A DNA stretch of 64,000 nucleotides from Pirellulaceae bacterium (GTDB lineage Bacteria > Planctomycetota > Planctomycetia > Pirellulales > Pirellulaceae): positions 1-64,000 of the forward strand of contig JADYZV010000026.1 of the NCBI GenBank assembly GCA_020852965.1, given 5' to 3'. Positions 37,093 through 44,903 of this stretch are shown in pieces. Under the pieces are notes generated by a model. That model did no database searches and was not told the origin of the DNA. It was given only the letters and a program-made list of their open reading frames with translations. Position numbers and translations under genes: made by a program. Each line of letters opens with the position of its first letter. Position 1 is the stretch's first letter.

Positions 37093-38679
37093 GTGTCCAA
37101 AAAGACCATCATCGATTGGCAGCGCGATAGTTTGATCGTGGCAGTGGGGCAAGCCCACAGTGGCACGGTGGTGATCGACCGACTGAGCCAGCAGGCGATC
37201 GGGCACTCAGCGGAGAGCGCGGCAAACGAGCAAGACGAGCTCTTGCCACTCAATGGCGATGCGGCGCAGGGTCTAGTTCGAGCCGTCGATGAGCTGGGGC
37301 TGCGCAAGAGCGACGTAACAATCATTCTCTCGCGAGATTTGGTCGAAGTGCGGACGCTCTCGATCCCGCGCATCGAAGCTGCCGAGCTACCGGATGTGAT
37401 TCGTTTCCAAGCTCAGCGACAATTGGCCAACATGGGAGACGCCTGGACACTTGACTACGTGCTGTTACCCGACGCACCTGGTCAAGAAATGCTCACCGCC
37501 CTGGTCGGTGCCATTTCACCAGCTACGCTGCAAACGATTGAAACCGCATGTGAGCAGGCTGGTATCACGCCGTCCCACATTGTGCTACGTCCCATTGAAA
37601 TCGCACGCTTTGTCATTGCCTCGGGAAAGCTGCCCGGTAATGAGCCGGCGTTGGTCGTCTGTTTGTCGGAGCAACATGCCGATCTGCTCATCCTCGAACA
37701 AGGTCGAATCGTTCAGGTTCGCAGCACCAAGCTTCCCAGCGAAGCAGCTCAATGGCAGGCCGCACTCGGTGGCGAACTGCGGCGTAGCCTGATGGCCGCC
37801 GCTGTGCAACTGTCCAACAAGTCGGTCAGGCACGCGCTGCTGATCGCCGCTCCTGCAGCGACGCAAAGTGCAGCCGAACTATTGTCGGAAATGCTCGACT
37901 GCCAAATTGCGTTCATTGATCCAGCCAGTTTGCTTTCCGCCGAGGTGTCGCAGCAACCACAGATCGTCGAGCACTCAGCCCATCGCCTGGCGGGTATCGC
38001 CGGTAGTTTGAGTCTGCCCACGGCCGCTGGCGATTCGAAGCTCGACTTCAAGGCCCCCAAGAAGCGACCTCCGCCACAGAAGAGCACTCGCACGTACGTG
38101 TTGGCTGCGGTCGCTGCCTTGCTGTTGTTCGTTGGAGGATTGACATGGTGGCTCAGCGTGCAGCGCAAGCTCGATGATCAGTTGGCGCATTTTCAATCGG
38201 AAATAGAGAGTCGCAAAGCGGCTATTGCTACGGCGCAAGAACGCGTCACCCATGTACAAGAGATCGATCGCTTTCTGCAAGCTGCCCCAAATTGGCTCGA
38301 CGAAGTGGCCTATCTGGCCGAGAGAATCCCCCCCTCGGACAAGGTTTTGATAGGCGAACCCACCTTCATGGTTTTGAATGATGGGAGCGGTCGCATTACT
38401 ATGCCGGTGGCCGTCGATTCGTCGCTAACGATTAAAGCCTTTGAAAGCTCACTACGCGACGAGCATTATGGGGTGACTGGCTCGAAATCCACCATGCTCG
38501 AGACACCCCTGTTCGGCCGTTACCATTGGCGCATCGATGAAACGATCACTGTGCGTGGCCGTGGTTGGGATCTCGTCTCCCAGCTCGACACAAGCCGCTG
38601 GGCCGGTAAAACGCCCGACGCGACTCCCAATTCAGCGACTCCCAGCACACCAGTATCCGCGGCTCAAACCAACAACTGA
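37093..38679 (+). CDS. PilM/GspL-like actin-fold assembly protein with PilN-like extension
   Basis: A 528 aa protein starting at a GTG. The cytoplasmic part (1-320) resembles PilM/GspL: IILSRDLVEVRTLSIPRIEA, then ELPDVIRFQAQRQLANMGDA. It also has a beta pattern with LVVCLSEQHADLLILEQGRI. One membrane segment lies at about 335-355 (YVLAAVAALLLFVGGLTWWL), followed by a coiled-coil-like periplasmic helix and a PilN/GspL-like ferredoxin fold domain. GspL recruits GspE to the membrane in T2SS; here the PilM and PilN modules are fused in one chain. The gap to the next gene is 10 bases, so the two are co-transcribed. Confidence 0.82.
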   Translation: MSKKTIIDWQRDSLIVAVGQAHSGTVVIDRLSQQAIGHSAESAANEQDELLPLNGDAAQGLVRAVDELGLRKSDVTIILSRDLVEVRTLSIPRIEAAELPDVIRFQAQRQLANMGDAWTLDYVLLPDAPGQEMLTALVGAISPATLQTIETACEQAGITPSHIVLRPIEIARFVIASGKLPGNEPALVVCLSEQHADLLILEQGRIVQVRSTKLPSEAAQWQAALGGELRRSLMAAAVQLSNKSVRHALLIAAPAATQSAAELLSEMLDCQIAFIDPASLLSAEVSQQPQIVEHSAHRLAGIAGSLSLPTAAGDSKLDFKAPKKRPPPQKSTRTYVLAAVAALLLFVGGLTWWLSVQRKLDDQLAHFQSEIESRKAAIATAQERVTHVQEIDRFLQAAPNWLDEVAYLAERIPPSDKVLIGEPTFMVLNDGSGRITMPVAVDSSLTIKAFESSLRDEHYGVTGSKSTMLETPLFGRYHWRIDETITVRGRGWDLVSQLDTSRWAGKTPDATPNSATPSTPVSAAQTNN

Positions 38680-38689
38680 TTGACCGAAC

Positions 38690-39886
38690 ATGGCGATGAC
38701 AAAACGAGAGCGATTGTTGGCGATAGGCGTAGGGGTTGCCGTCGGCCTATTTGGGTTGCAAACTGCGGTTAGCTCCGTCAGTAACCGCTGGCAAGCCAAA
38801 CAAGACTTGGTCGATAGCGCCCGCGCCGACTGGGAGGCGATGCAACGCATCGAGACGGCCGGCACGATCGCCGAGCGCCAATTGCAACAATTGAATGCTA
38901 AATCTCTGCCGAGTAAGCAAGAGACGGCGGTTGCCGAATACAGCGCCTGGCTGCACAAAATCGCCTTGGATACCGGCGTAACCAACATCGTAGTCACGCC
39001 ACCTGATCGGCCTGAGAGAGAGTCTCTGGCGTATAAAGAGTATAAGTTCATATTGTCTGGCCAGTGTCGCATCGATCAATGGCTCGATCTTATGGCGACC
39101 TACTACGATGCAGACTTTTTGCACAAAATGCAGACGATGAAATTGACTCTGACAAGTGTCCCGAATGTGATCAGGATCGTCGTAGACTCTCACGCCCTCG
39201 CCTTGAACAGTGCCGCGCCCAATCAACCCGCCAGCGGTTTATCTTCGGGGCGACTGAGTAGAACGGTTGATGAATACAAGCAAGTCATACTCAATCGCAA
39301 TCAGTTTTCCCCACCCAATCAGGCACCCACATTTGCCGGTCCACGCAGTTTTGAAATACCGCGTGGTACGCCCTGGGAGCAGATCCTCAAGACGGAAGAT
39401 GCAGAGAACCACGAAGTGACGCTGAGCCTGGATGGTGACTCGCTGCCTGAGGGGCTGCGCCTAGCTGGGAAGACGCTCAAGTGGACACCGACCGAGAACG
39501 GCGAGTTCCAGCTCACGCTGCGCACAACCGACGATGGCTGGCCCAGCGCTACGCACGAAGAGAAGCTAACTTTAAAAGTCGTCGATCCTCTGCCAGCCGA
39601 AGAGCCTGCGGCCGAACCGGCCAAATTCGACGCAGCCACACAAGCCTTTGTCTCAGGTTTGGTTAGCGGCCGCGCGGGGAGTGAAGTCTGGATTCACTCG
39701 CGAACCGAAGGCAAGACGCATGAGCTCTCGGTGGGCTCCACCTTCGAGATCGGATCGATCAAAGGCAAAGTGATCAGCATCAATCTCAATGAAGACTTTG
39801 TCGAATTAGAGAGCGACGGCAAGCTCTGGACGGTCGGCATGGACACATCGCTGGCCGACGCCTTCGCCAAAAGTAAAATAGATTAA
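38690..39886 (+). CDS. GspM-like protein with Ig-like and PilP/GspC-like C-terminal domains
   Basis: A 398 aa protein. The N-terminal hydrophobic segment (LLAIGVGVAVGLFGLQTAVS) and a coiled-coil helix lead into a PilO/GspM-like ferredoxin fold (YSAWLHKIALDTGVTNIVVT, then QCRIDQWLDLMATYYDADFL). Residues about 215-300 resemble a cadherin/Ig-like 'putative Ig' domain (EIPRGTPWEQILKTEDAENH, LRLAGKTLKWTPTENGEFQL). The C-terminal 85 residues (VWIHSRTEGKTHELSVGSTF and VISINLNEDFVELESDGKLW) resemble the HR domain of GspC or PilP. If right, the GspC function is fused here, which would explain the absence of a separate gspC. It is the last gene of the locus. Confidence 0.72.
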   Translation: MAMTKRERLLAIGVGVAVGLFGLQTAVSSVSNRWQAKQDLVDSARADWEAMQRIETAGTIAERQLQQLNAKSLPSKQETAVAEYSAWLHKIALDTGVTNIVVTPPDRPERESLAYKEYKFILSGQCRIDQWLDLMATYYDADFLHKMQTMKLTLTSVPNVIRIVVDSHALALNSAAPNQPASGLSSGRLSRTVDEYKQVILNRNQFSPPNQAPTFAGPRSFEIPRGTPWEQILKTEDAENHEVTLSLDGDSLPEGLRLAGKTLKWTPTENGEFQLTLRTTDDGWPSATHEEKLTLKVVDPLPAEEPAAEPAKFDAATQAFVSGLVSGRAGSEVWIHSRTEGKTHELSVGSTFEIGSIKGKVISINLNEDFVELESDGKLWTVGMDTSLADAFAKSKID

Positions 39887-40078
39887 ATCTGAAACTCCTC
39901 GCTTACTTCTACTCGCATCTGTAGCTATCGCCGCCAGACGGTAGTTTTCCGTTAGTCATTCATCAGTTTTGCAATCGCTCGCGCTATTCGCCTGACAATG
40001 CATGAGTGCATGGAGGCGAGTAGGATCGTCGTCTGTCCCATTCATCCGCGCACCGATATGAATGCTACTCTGTTGCAA

Positions 40079-40981
40079 TTATTTTTCGACCCAGGTTCCG
40101 TCGAAGGAGGTGCGACGACGTAGGTCGTCGATCGACATCTGGTGCTTGCCAAAGTTCACGTGCTCGATGTCGGCGAGCTCGGTAGGAACACGCGGAGGAA
40201 GTCGAATCGTGCGTCCGCGCGCATCGATCAAGCTGGTACCGTTGGTCGAGTTGAGGTCTTCAATGGCTATGGTCGCATTGTCAAATAGTATGCGAGCGTG
40301 AAACGAGGAGACGGTATGATCAGGGATGCATACTTCGCATTGATCGCTGCGCCCGACAAAACCAACGCGTTGTCCACGTAGTGATGCAGGAAAGAAAGAG
40401 GTCGGCAGCTTCAATCGCGTATCGCGGCCGAGAATGATCAAATCGCTGGGAGTGGCCTTGGACGGACGTACGACACGCGAAAAATTCAAGTAGGTCCCGT
40501 TGGTCGATTTGAGGTCACGCAGGATCACTTTTTCGGCTCGACGCATCACCGAGCAGTGAATGCCCGAGATGATGGGCAAGTCGATCACGATATCGCAATG
40601 ACGATCGGAACCGACTATGAGTGTTTCTTCGCTGAGCTGTTCTTCGTAGGTACCATGGCGATCTCCATCTGCCTCGCGTTGCAGCTCAGCCCTTAGTCGT
40701 TCGTCGTAGAGCTTGCGCTTTTCTGGCTTCAGCAAGCAGATCTTGGCGGCCTCAATATCGTTGAGAAGATCTTGGCCTCGTTTTTCGTACTGGTTGATCC
40801 CCAGCCGTTTTACATGCGCGCGCTGACGATCTGCCGCGTTGCGAATGACCTCGGCATTCTGCTCGAACAGTCGCACTCCCAATAGTCGATAGTGCGACGG
40901 CGGCTGTTCGTCAGGGGGGATACCCAACCACAGGTGATATGCGTCGTATTCGTCCATCGCACCGTACCCGAACTCAGCCAT
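40079..40981 (-). CDS. Degenerate J-domain protein with two FHA domains
   Basis: A 300 aa protein. The N-terminus (about 12-95) carries the planctomycete WLGIPPDEQPPSHYRLLG segment, then AEVIRNAADRQRAHVKRL and LLNDIEAAKICLLKPEKRKL, followed by YDE. The layout is that of a DnaJ J-domain (YxLLGV, helix II, KRxxYD), but the HPD loop that triggers Hsp70 ATPase is absent. Two FHA domains follow: ETLIVGSDRHCDIVIDLPII with LKSTNGTYLNF, and RVGFVGRSDQCEVCIPDHTV with LNSTNGTSLI. Both keep the Arg/Ser/Asn residues used to bind phosphothreonine. It overlaps the upstream hsp70 stop by 8 bases, so the two are translationally linked. Its likely role is to deliver phospho-partners to the adjacent Hsp70; this is inferred. 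Confidence 0.85.
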   Translation of the reverse strand: MAEFGYGAMDEYDAYHLWLGIPPDEQPPSHYRLLGVRLFEQNAEVIRNAADRQRAHVKRLGINQYEKRGQDLLNDIEAAKICLLKPEKRKLYDERLRAELQREADGDRHGTYEEQLSEETLIVGSDRHCDIVIDLPIISGIHCSVMRRAEKVILRDLKSTNGTYLNFSRVVRPSKATPSDLIILGRDTRLKLPTSFFPASLRGQRVGFVGRSDQCEVCIPDHTVSSFHARILFDNATIAIEDLNSTNGTSLIDARGRTIRLPPRVPTELADIEHVNFGKHQMSIDDLRRRTSFDGTWVEK

Positions 40982-42929
40982 CCAGCACCGTTTGAAGTTC
41001 GCGGGCCTCGTCTAAGAAGCCATCGGCTTTGGTATCGACCAAATTTCCGACAATGCACTCGCGTCCCAGTACGACTAACGAATGATCCAGCAGTCGCATC
41101 GAGTGCTCCCAAGCCATTTTGAGTTGCGCCAGTTGTCCGGCCAGCTCCAAGCGATCCTGGAATCGTTCCGTCTGTTGATGTCGCATTTCGAGTTGCCGAA
41201 TGAGCTGTTTGAGAGTGGTCGTTTCTTGTTGCATCGAGCCGACGAGGCGATGTGTCTGAACGGCACTGGCCGGTGGCGTCGCGTTGACCGACAGCTTGCC
41301 AACGAAGCGATACAGTTCATCTAAACGGGCGATGACCTTATCTTTGTCAGTCCGATCGGCCAAGGGGAGCGCCGCCGGGCGGCCCGCCAATTGAGTCAAA
41401 ACATCCGTCGATTGGATGTCACCGCCGGAGGTCAGCCGCGCCGTCCACACGTCGAGCGATTCTAGCGTCGAGTAGCCGTCGCGGCGAATCTCAACGTAGG
41501 CCGCCGTATTGTTATGCGCCAATTTTGCCGTTACGGATATGGTACCATTGGCGGCGTAATTGCAAATGACTTTGATGCCAGTACCTTTGGGCAATGGCAC
41601 GTCGATTTTGACTAGGCATTCTCCGAGAAGAGTGCAGAAGTCTGGATTTTCGCTCTCCCCTTCCAGCAGCGGCACTTTGGCATTGCGTTGGCCGTCGCGC
41701 GAGGTGACAAAGCTGTAGATGCGTGAGGCGGGCAATGGGGTATTGCGTGGGATCAAGATCTTATTGACCTTGTGCTTGGTGGCCGCATCGGTTCCACGCA
41801 CACCCAAGCTATGCGCATTGACGTTGACCACATCGAAGCGCGCGGCTGCATCGAGAATATCGCCCCGTTTGGTGGCTGCGTAGAGAGCTGCCCCATGGGC
41901 GATCAGCTCGTCCGGGTTGCTAGCCAATCGCGGCAGTAGCCCCGACAGCTCTTGGGCCTTGGCCGCAATCAGCGGAATGCGGCTCGAACCTCCCACCAAA
42001 AGGAACTCGTCAATTTCATCCCAACTACTCCCAGCGGCCAAAATAACATCGCGCGTAGTGGCCATTGAACGTTCGACCAGCGGTTCGATCGCATCCTCGA
42101 AATCCTCGCGCGCCAGTTCAAACTGAACACGCATCCCATCGCACTCGAAGTCAACGGGGACACTGGCTTGCGTGGACAATACGTGTTTCAGCTCGCGCGC
42201 ATGCTTCCATAGCTTTTGCATCTCCACAATATTCTGACGCGGGTCGATTCCGTGGCGGTCGCGGAATTGATCGGAGATGATGGCGATGATGCGTTCGTCG
42301 AAGTCGCGTCCGCCCAAGTAGATATCCCCGTCGGTGCCCAGCGCGCGGAACGTGCGATCGGCAAACTCGAGTAGCGTGACGTCGAACGTCCCCCCTCCCA
42401 AATCGTAAACTAACAAGCGCCGCGGCTTTTCGTTGGGCTTCGAGTCGATCATCATCTCATGCCCCAGTGCGATGGCCGCTGCTGTAGGCTCGTTGATTAT
42501 GTCGAGCACCTCTAGGCCAGCCAACTGGGCAGCTTGTTGCGTCGCTGTACGCTTGCGCTCGTCGAAATAGGCTGGCACGGTAACCACCGCCGAGTTGACA
42601 TCTCCACAGTGGGAACGGACGTTGGCGAGCAGGTGACGAATCAGGAAGCCCGTTAGCACCTCGGGGGGAACCTGGGTCGAGCGAATCTCGCGGCTGTAAT
42701 GCGGTTTGCCAATATCGCGTTTGAATGCTTCCGCCAAGCCCTCTGGGTCTCGCAATCCCAGCTCGAGCGCGCTTTCACCAACGACGATATTGGCGTCGAA
42801 ATAGATAGCGCTGGGGATCAAGTGCCTTCCCACCGGACCACTAACGACCTCGGGGCGTCCGCGACTATCGACGATCGACGCCAGGGACGTGGTGGTTCCT
42901 AAATCTAATCCTAAACCGGCGCGTTGCAT
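40974..42929 (-). CDS. Hsp70/DnaK-family ATPase, FHA-operon paralogue
   Basis: A 651 aa Hsp70 homologue. The nucleotide-binding domain has GLDLGTTTSLASIVD (phosphate 1), AVVTVPAYFDERKRTATQQA, INEPTAAAIALG, YDLGGGTFDVTLLEF (phosphate 2) and LLVGGSSRIPLI (adenosine motif). The substrate domain begins near residue 390 (VVNVNAHSLGVRG) and includes IPRNTPLPASRIYSFVTSRD, close to the DnaK IPRNTxxP sequence. The C-terminus is a helical region without the DnaK lid end (no EEV-type tail). It sits 6 bases after the pseudokinase stop and overlaps the J-FHA gene by 8, which marks it as a dedicated chaperone and not the housekeeping DnaK. GrpE is not encoded nearby. Confidence 0.95.
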   Translation of the reverse strand: MQRAGLGLDLGTTTSLASIVDSRGRPEVVSGPVGRHLIPSAIYFDANIVVGESALELGLRDPEGLAEAFKRDIGKPHYSREIRSTQVPPEVLTGFLIRHLLANVRSHCGDVNSAVVTVPAYFDERKRTATQQAAQLAGLEVLDIINEPTAAAIALGHEMMIDSKPNEKPRRLLVYDLGGGTFDVTLLEFADRTFRALGTDGDIYLGGRDFDERIIAIISDQFRDRHGIDPRQNIVEMQKLWKHARELKHVLSTQASVPVDFECDGMRVQFELAREDFEDAIEPLVERSMATTRDVILAAGSSWDEIDEFLLVGGSSRIPLIAAKAQELSGLLPRLASNPDELIAHGAALYAATKRGDILDAAARFDVVNVNAHSLGVRGTDAATKHKVNKILIPRNTPLPASRIYSFVTSRDGQRNAKVPLLEGESENPDFCTLLGECLVKIDVPLPKGTGIKVICNYAANGTISVTAKLAHNNTAAYVEIRRDGYSTLESLDVWTARLTSGGDIQSTDVLTQLAGRPAALPLADRTDKDKVIARLDELYRFVGKLSVNATPPASAVQTHRLVGSMQQETTTLKQLIRQLEMRHQQTERFQDRLELAGQLAQLKMAWEHSMRLLDHSLVVLGRECIVGNLVDTKADGFLDEARELQTVLDG

Positions 42930-42935
42930 GGCGTG

Positions 42936-44678
42936 TTACTTCGTTTCAGCCGTGGGTAGTGGATTCTCGGAAACCTGACCGCCGAGCGTATCGACGTCTG
43001 ACGCGTTGCTCTGCTCAGGTGCCCGTGGTTGGCTATTTTGTGATTGGCTTTTCTCAGGTGCCGTCTGCTGCAATTCGGGTGCTGCTTGTTCGGTCCCTTG
43101 CTTCTCGATCACTGTCGGTGGCGACGTGCTTGGGAACAGAAACACCGCCAGCAGCACTAGAATTCCTACGACTGCAGCAATGATCGTGTTGGTCAGGTTC
43201 TTGCTCCGTGTTTTGGGGGCGCCCCTGGAGACAACATTGGCCGCTGTGGTAGTATCGTGTTTTTGAGTTGCCTGTGCTCGATGCGTCGCAGTCATTGGCG
43301 CCGCAGCGACAGGCTGCCCCGCCGGGGAACGCGCCGGCGATTGCATTGGCGGCATCTGCTGCTGCGGTAATGGTGCTGCCTCCGGCGCGGGACGCTTCGC
43401 CGGTCCGGCGGCCGGTCCTCGCGGAGCGTGGGGATGCGAAGGCAGAAAGCGATCGACCAAGGCTCGCACGGCGACTCCACCGCTCTGCATTGTGAACTGA
43501 ACATCAGGGCCACGCGACGAAAGCCGCACGATGTCGCCGGAGCGCAACGGTGACTTATCTTCGAGCAGGTGTTGATTGACGAATGCCGAATCGCCCGCTA
43601 CACGCAATACGTACCATCCCTCGGAACTGCGACGCATGAGCACTTTGCCACTCCCGTGTGGGTACTGCTCACTGGAGAAGCGGAGGAAGCAGTCGTGGTC
43701 GAAACCAATCATCAATTCGTTGTCGTTGGTGCCAATCATTTCCCCGGCTCGTGTTCCCGAGGCGATAGCCAGCACGATTCCGGTAGCTGGCCGCTCGACC
43801 ACGTGGGCTGAAAGCACTTCACGCTTAGCCTGCGTGGCGACAGCCTGCGTGGCGACAGTCTGCGTGGGGAGCCTGGATTGGACCGTGATGTCTTGAGGCA
43901 AGTCGTCGAAGGCCTGTCGCGCCGAACGGTAGCGTTCGCTCGGCTGTTTGGCTACCAATCGCGCGATAACCGCCGACAATTCCGCAGGGCAGGTTTTCGA
44001 GAACGAATTGGCGCTCGGGGCTTCTTGCGAGGAGCCGTGCCATTGGAACCAAGCCACGTCATCGTCGGCAGCGTCGTCACGGATTCCTTGAAAGGCACGG
44101 CCAAAGTGGTCACCAGCCAAGAGCTCCAGTGCCATAAAGCCGACGGCGTAGAGATCCGTAGCCGGCGTCATCGGGCCGAACTCTTGGCGGATGTGTTCGG
44201 GGGTCAAGTACTTTTGATTGCTGGGCGGTGGCAAGGTAAGCGGAGCGTTGGCACTAATCAACAGACCGTCGCTCAAGCGGGCTCGGCCGTCGCCATCAAA
44301 GAAGACATTGGTCGGTTTAAGATTGGCATGCAACCAACCTTGCTCGTGCAGCTGTGCCAGGGCTGCCAGAATTCCACGCAGCGCGTGCAGCACCAACCGC
44401 GGATCGGAGTGACCTTCTCTCAGCCGAATGGCAGCGCTGCGGTCGAATCGTTCCATCACCACTTCATTCCGCTCGGGAGCCACTTCCAAGTAGGGGACCA
44501 AGCCAGAAATGTTCAGTGTCGTCCAGCGCTGGGCGGCGGTGAAAATGAGTTCGTGTTCGATTTTGGACAGCGGCTGACGATTGTATTCCTTGAGGGCAAA
44601 GTGCGTCCCTTGAGGCGTCTGATACTCAGAAACCGTAGCGAATTTGCTGACTCCAATTCGGCGAATCGGTTTGGGCAT
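42936..44678 (-). CDS. Membrane-anchored Ser/Thr pseudokinase with FHA domain
   Basis: A 580 aa protein with a kinase fold, an FHA domain and one C-terminal membrane segment. The Gly-rich loop is degraded (RIGVSKFATVSEY, one Gly). Lys30 (ALKEY) remains. The catalytic loop is HANLKPTN (117-124), so the essential HRD Asp is Asn119; the DFG position reads SDG (136-138). Thus phosphotransfer is unlikely, though ATP binding may persist. A C-lobe APE-like TPEHIRQEFGPMTPATDLYA is visible. The linker has VATQA repeats (from 15-bp DNA repeats near 43832-43870). The FHA part is about 295-385, then a Pro-rich linker and the TM TNTIIAAVVGILVLLAVFLF. A strong GGAGGA ribosome binding site lies about 12 bases before the ATG. 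It is first in the operon. Confidence 0.88.
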   Translation of the reverse strand: MPKPIRRIGVSKFATVSEYQTPQGTHFALKEYNRQPLSKIEHELIFTAAQRWTTLNISGLVPYLEVAPERNEVVMERFDRSAAIRLREGHSDPRLVLHALRGILAALAQLHEQGWLHANLKPTNVFFDGDGRARLSDGLLISANAPLTLPPPSNQKYLTPEHIRQEFGPMTPATDLYAVGFMALELLAGDHFGRAFQGIRDDAADDDVAWFQWHGSSQEAPSANSFSKTCPAELSAVIARLVAKQPSERYRSARQAFDDLPQDITVQSRLPTQTVATQAVATQAKREVLSAHVVERPATGIVLAIASGTRAGEMIGTNDNELMIGFDHDCFLRFSSEQYPHGSGKVLMRRSSEGWYVLRVAGDSAFVNQHLLEDKSPLRSGDIVRLSSRGPDVQFTMQSGGVAVRALVDRFLPSHPHAPRGPAAGPAKRPAPEAAPLPQQQMPPMQSPARSPAGQPVAAAPMTATHRAQATQKHDTTTAANVVSRGAPKTRSKNLTNTIIAAVVGILVLLAVFLFPSTSPPTVIEKQGTEQAAPELQQTAPEKSQSQNSQPRAPEQSNASDVDTLGGQVSENPLPTAETK

Positions 44679-44903
44679 GACAGCGAGTTTCCTCCAGACT
44701 CACGAAACGAAATTCCAAGTGTCCATCATACTACGACGACGACACCACTATTAGAGGGTAATTGCCCGATTGGCCTAGAAAACCCAGTAGAGCCGGCCGC
44801 GCGTCAACTCGGTCGCCCCAGGTGGCTGTCGCAGGTATCGCCAGTAAACTACACTAGTGCCTACTACTTTCGGCTCCCTTTTCGCCAACTTGTCTCAAAA
44901 AGC
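44679..44903. promoter_or_regulatory. Divergent promoter region between the pseudokinase operon and sigma-54 activator gene
   Basis: 225 bp separating two divergently transcribed units. The pseudokinase ribosome binding site lies at its left edge. I could not pick out a convincing -24/-12 (GG-N10-GC type) or -35/-10 promoter by eye. Confidence 0.4.

Noticed and set aside
43878-44903. Extended N-terminus of the sigma-54 activator
   Set aside because: This part is antisense to the pseudokinase and pre-dates the likely start. The GAF and AAA+ domains are all within the frame from 44904.
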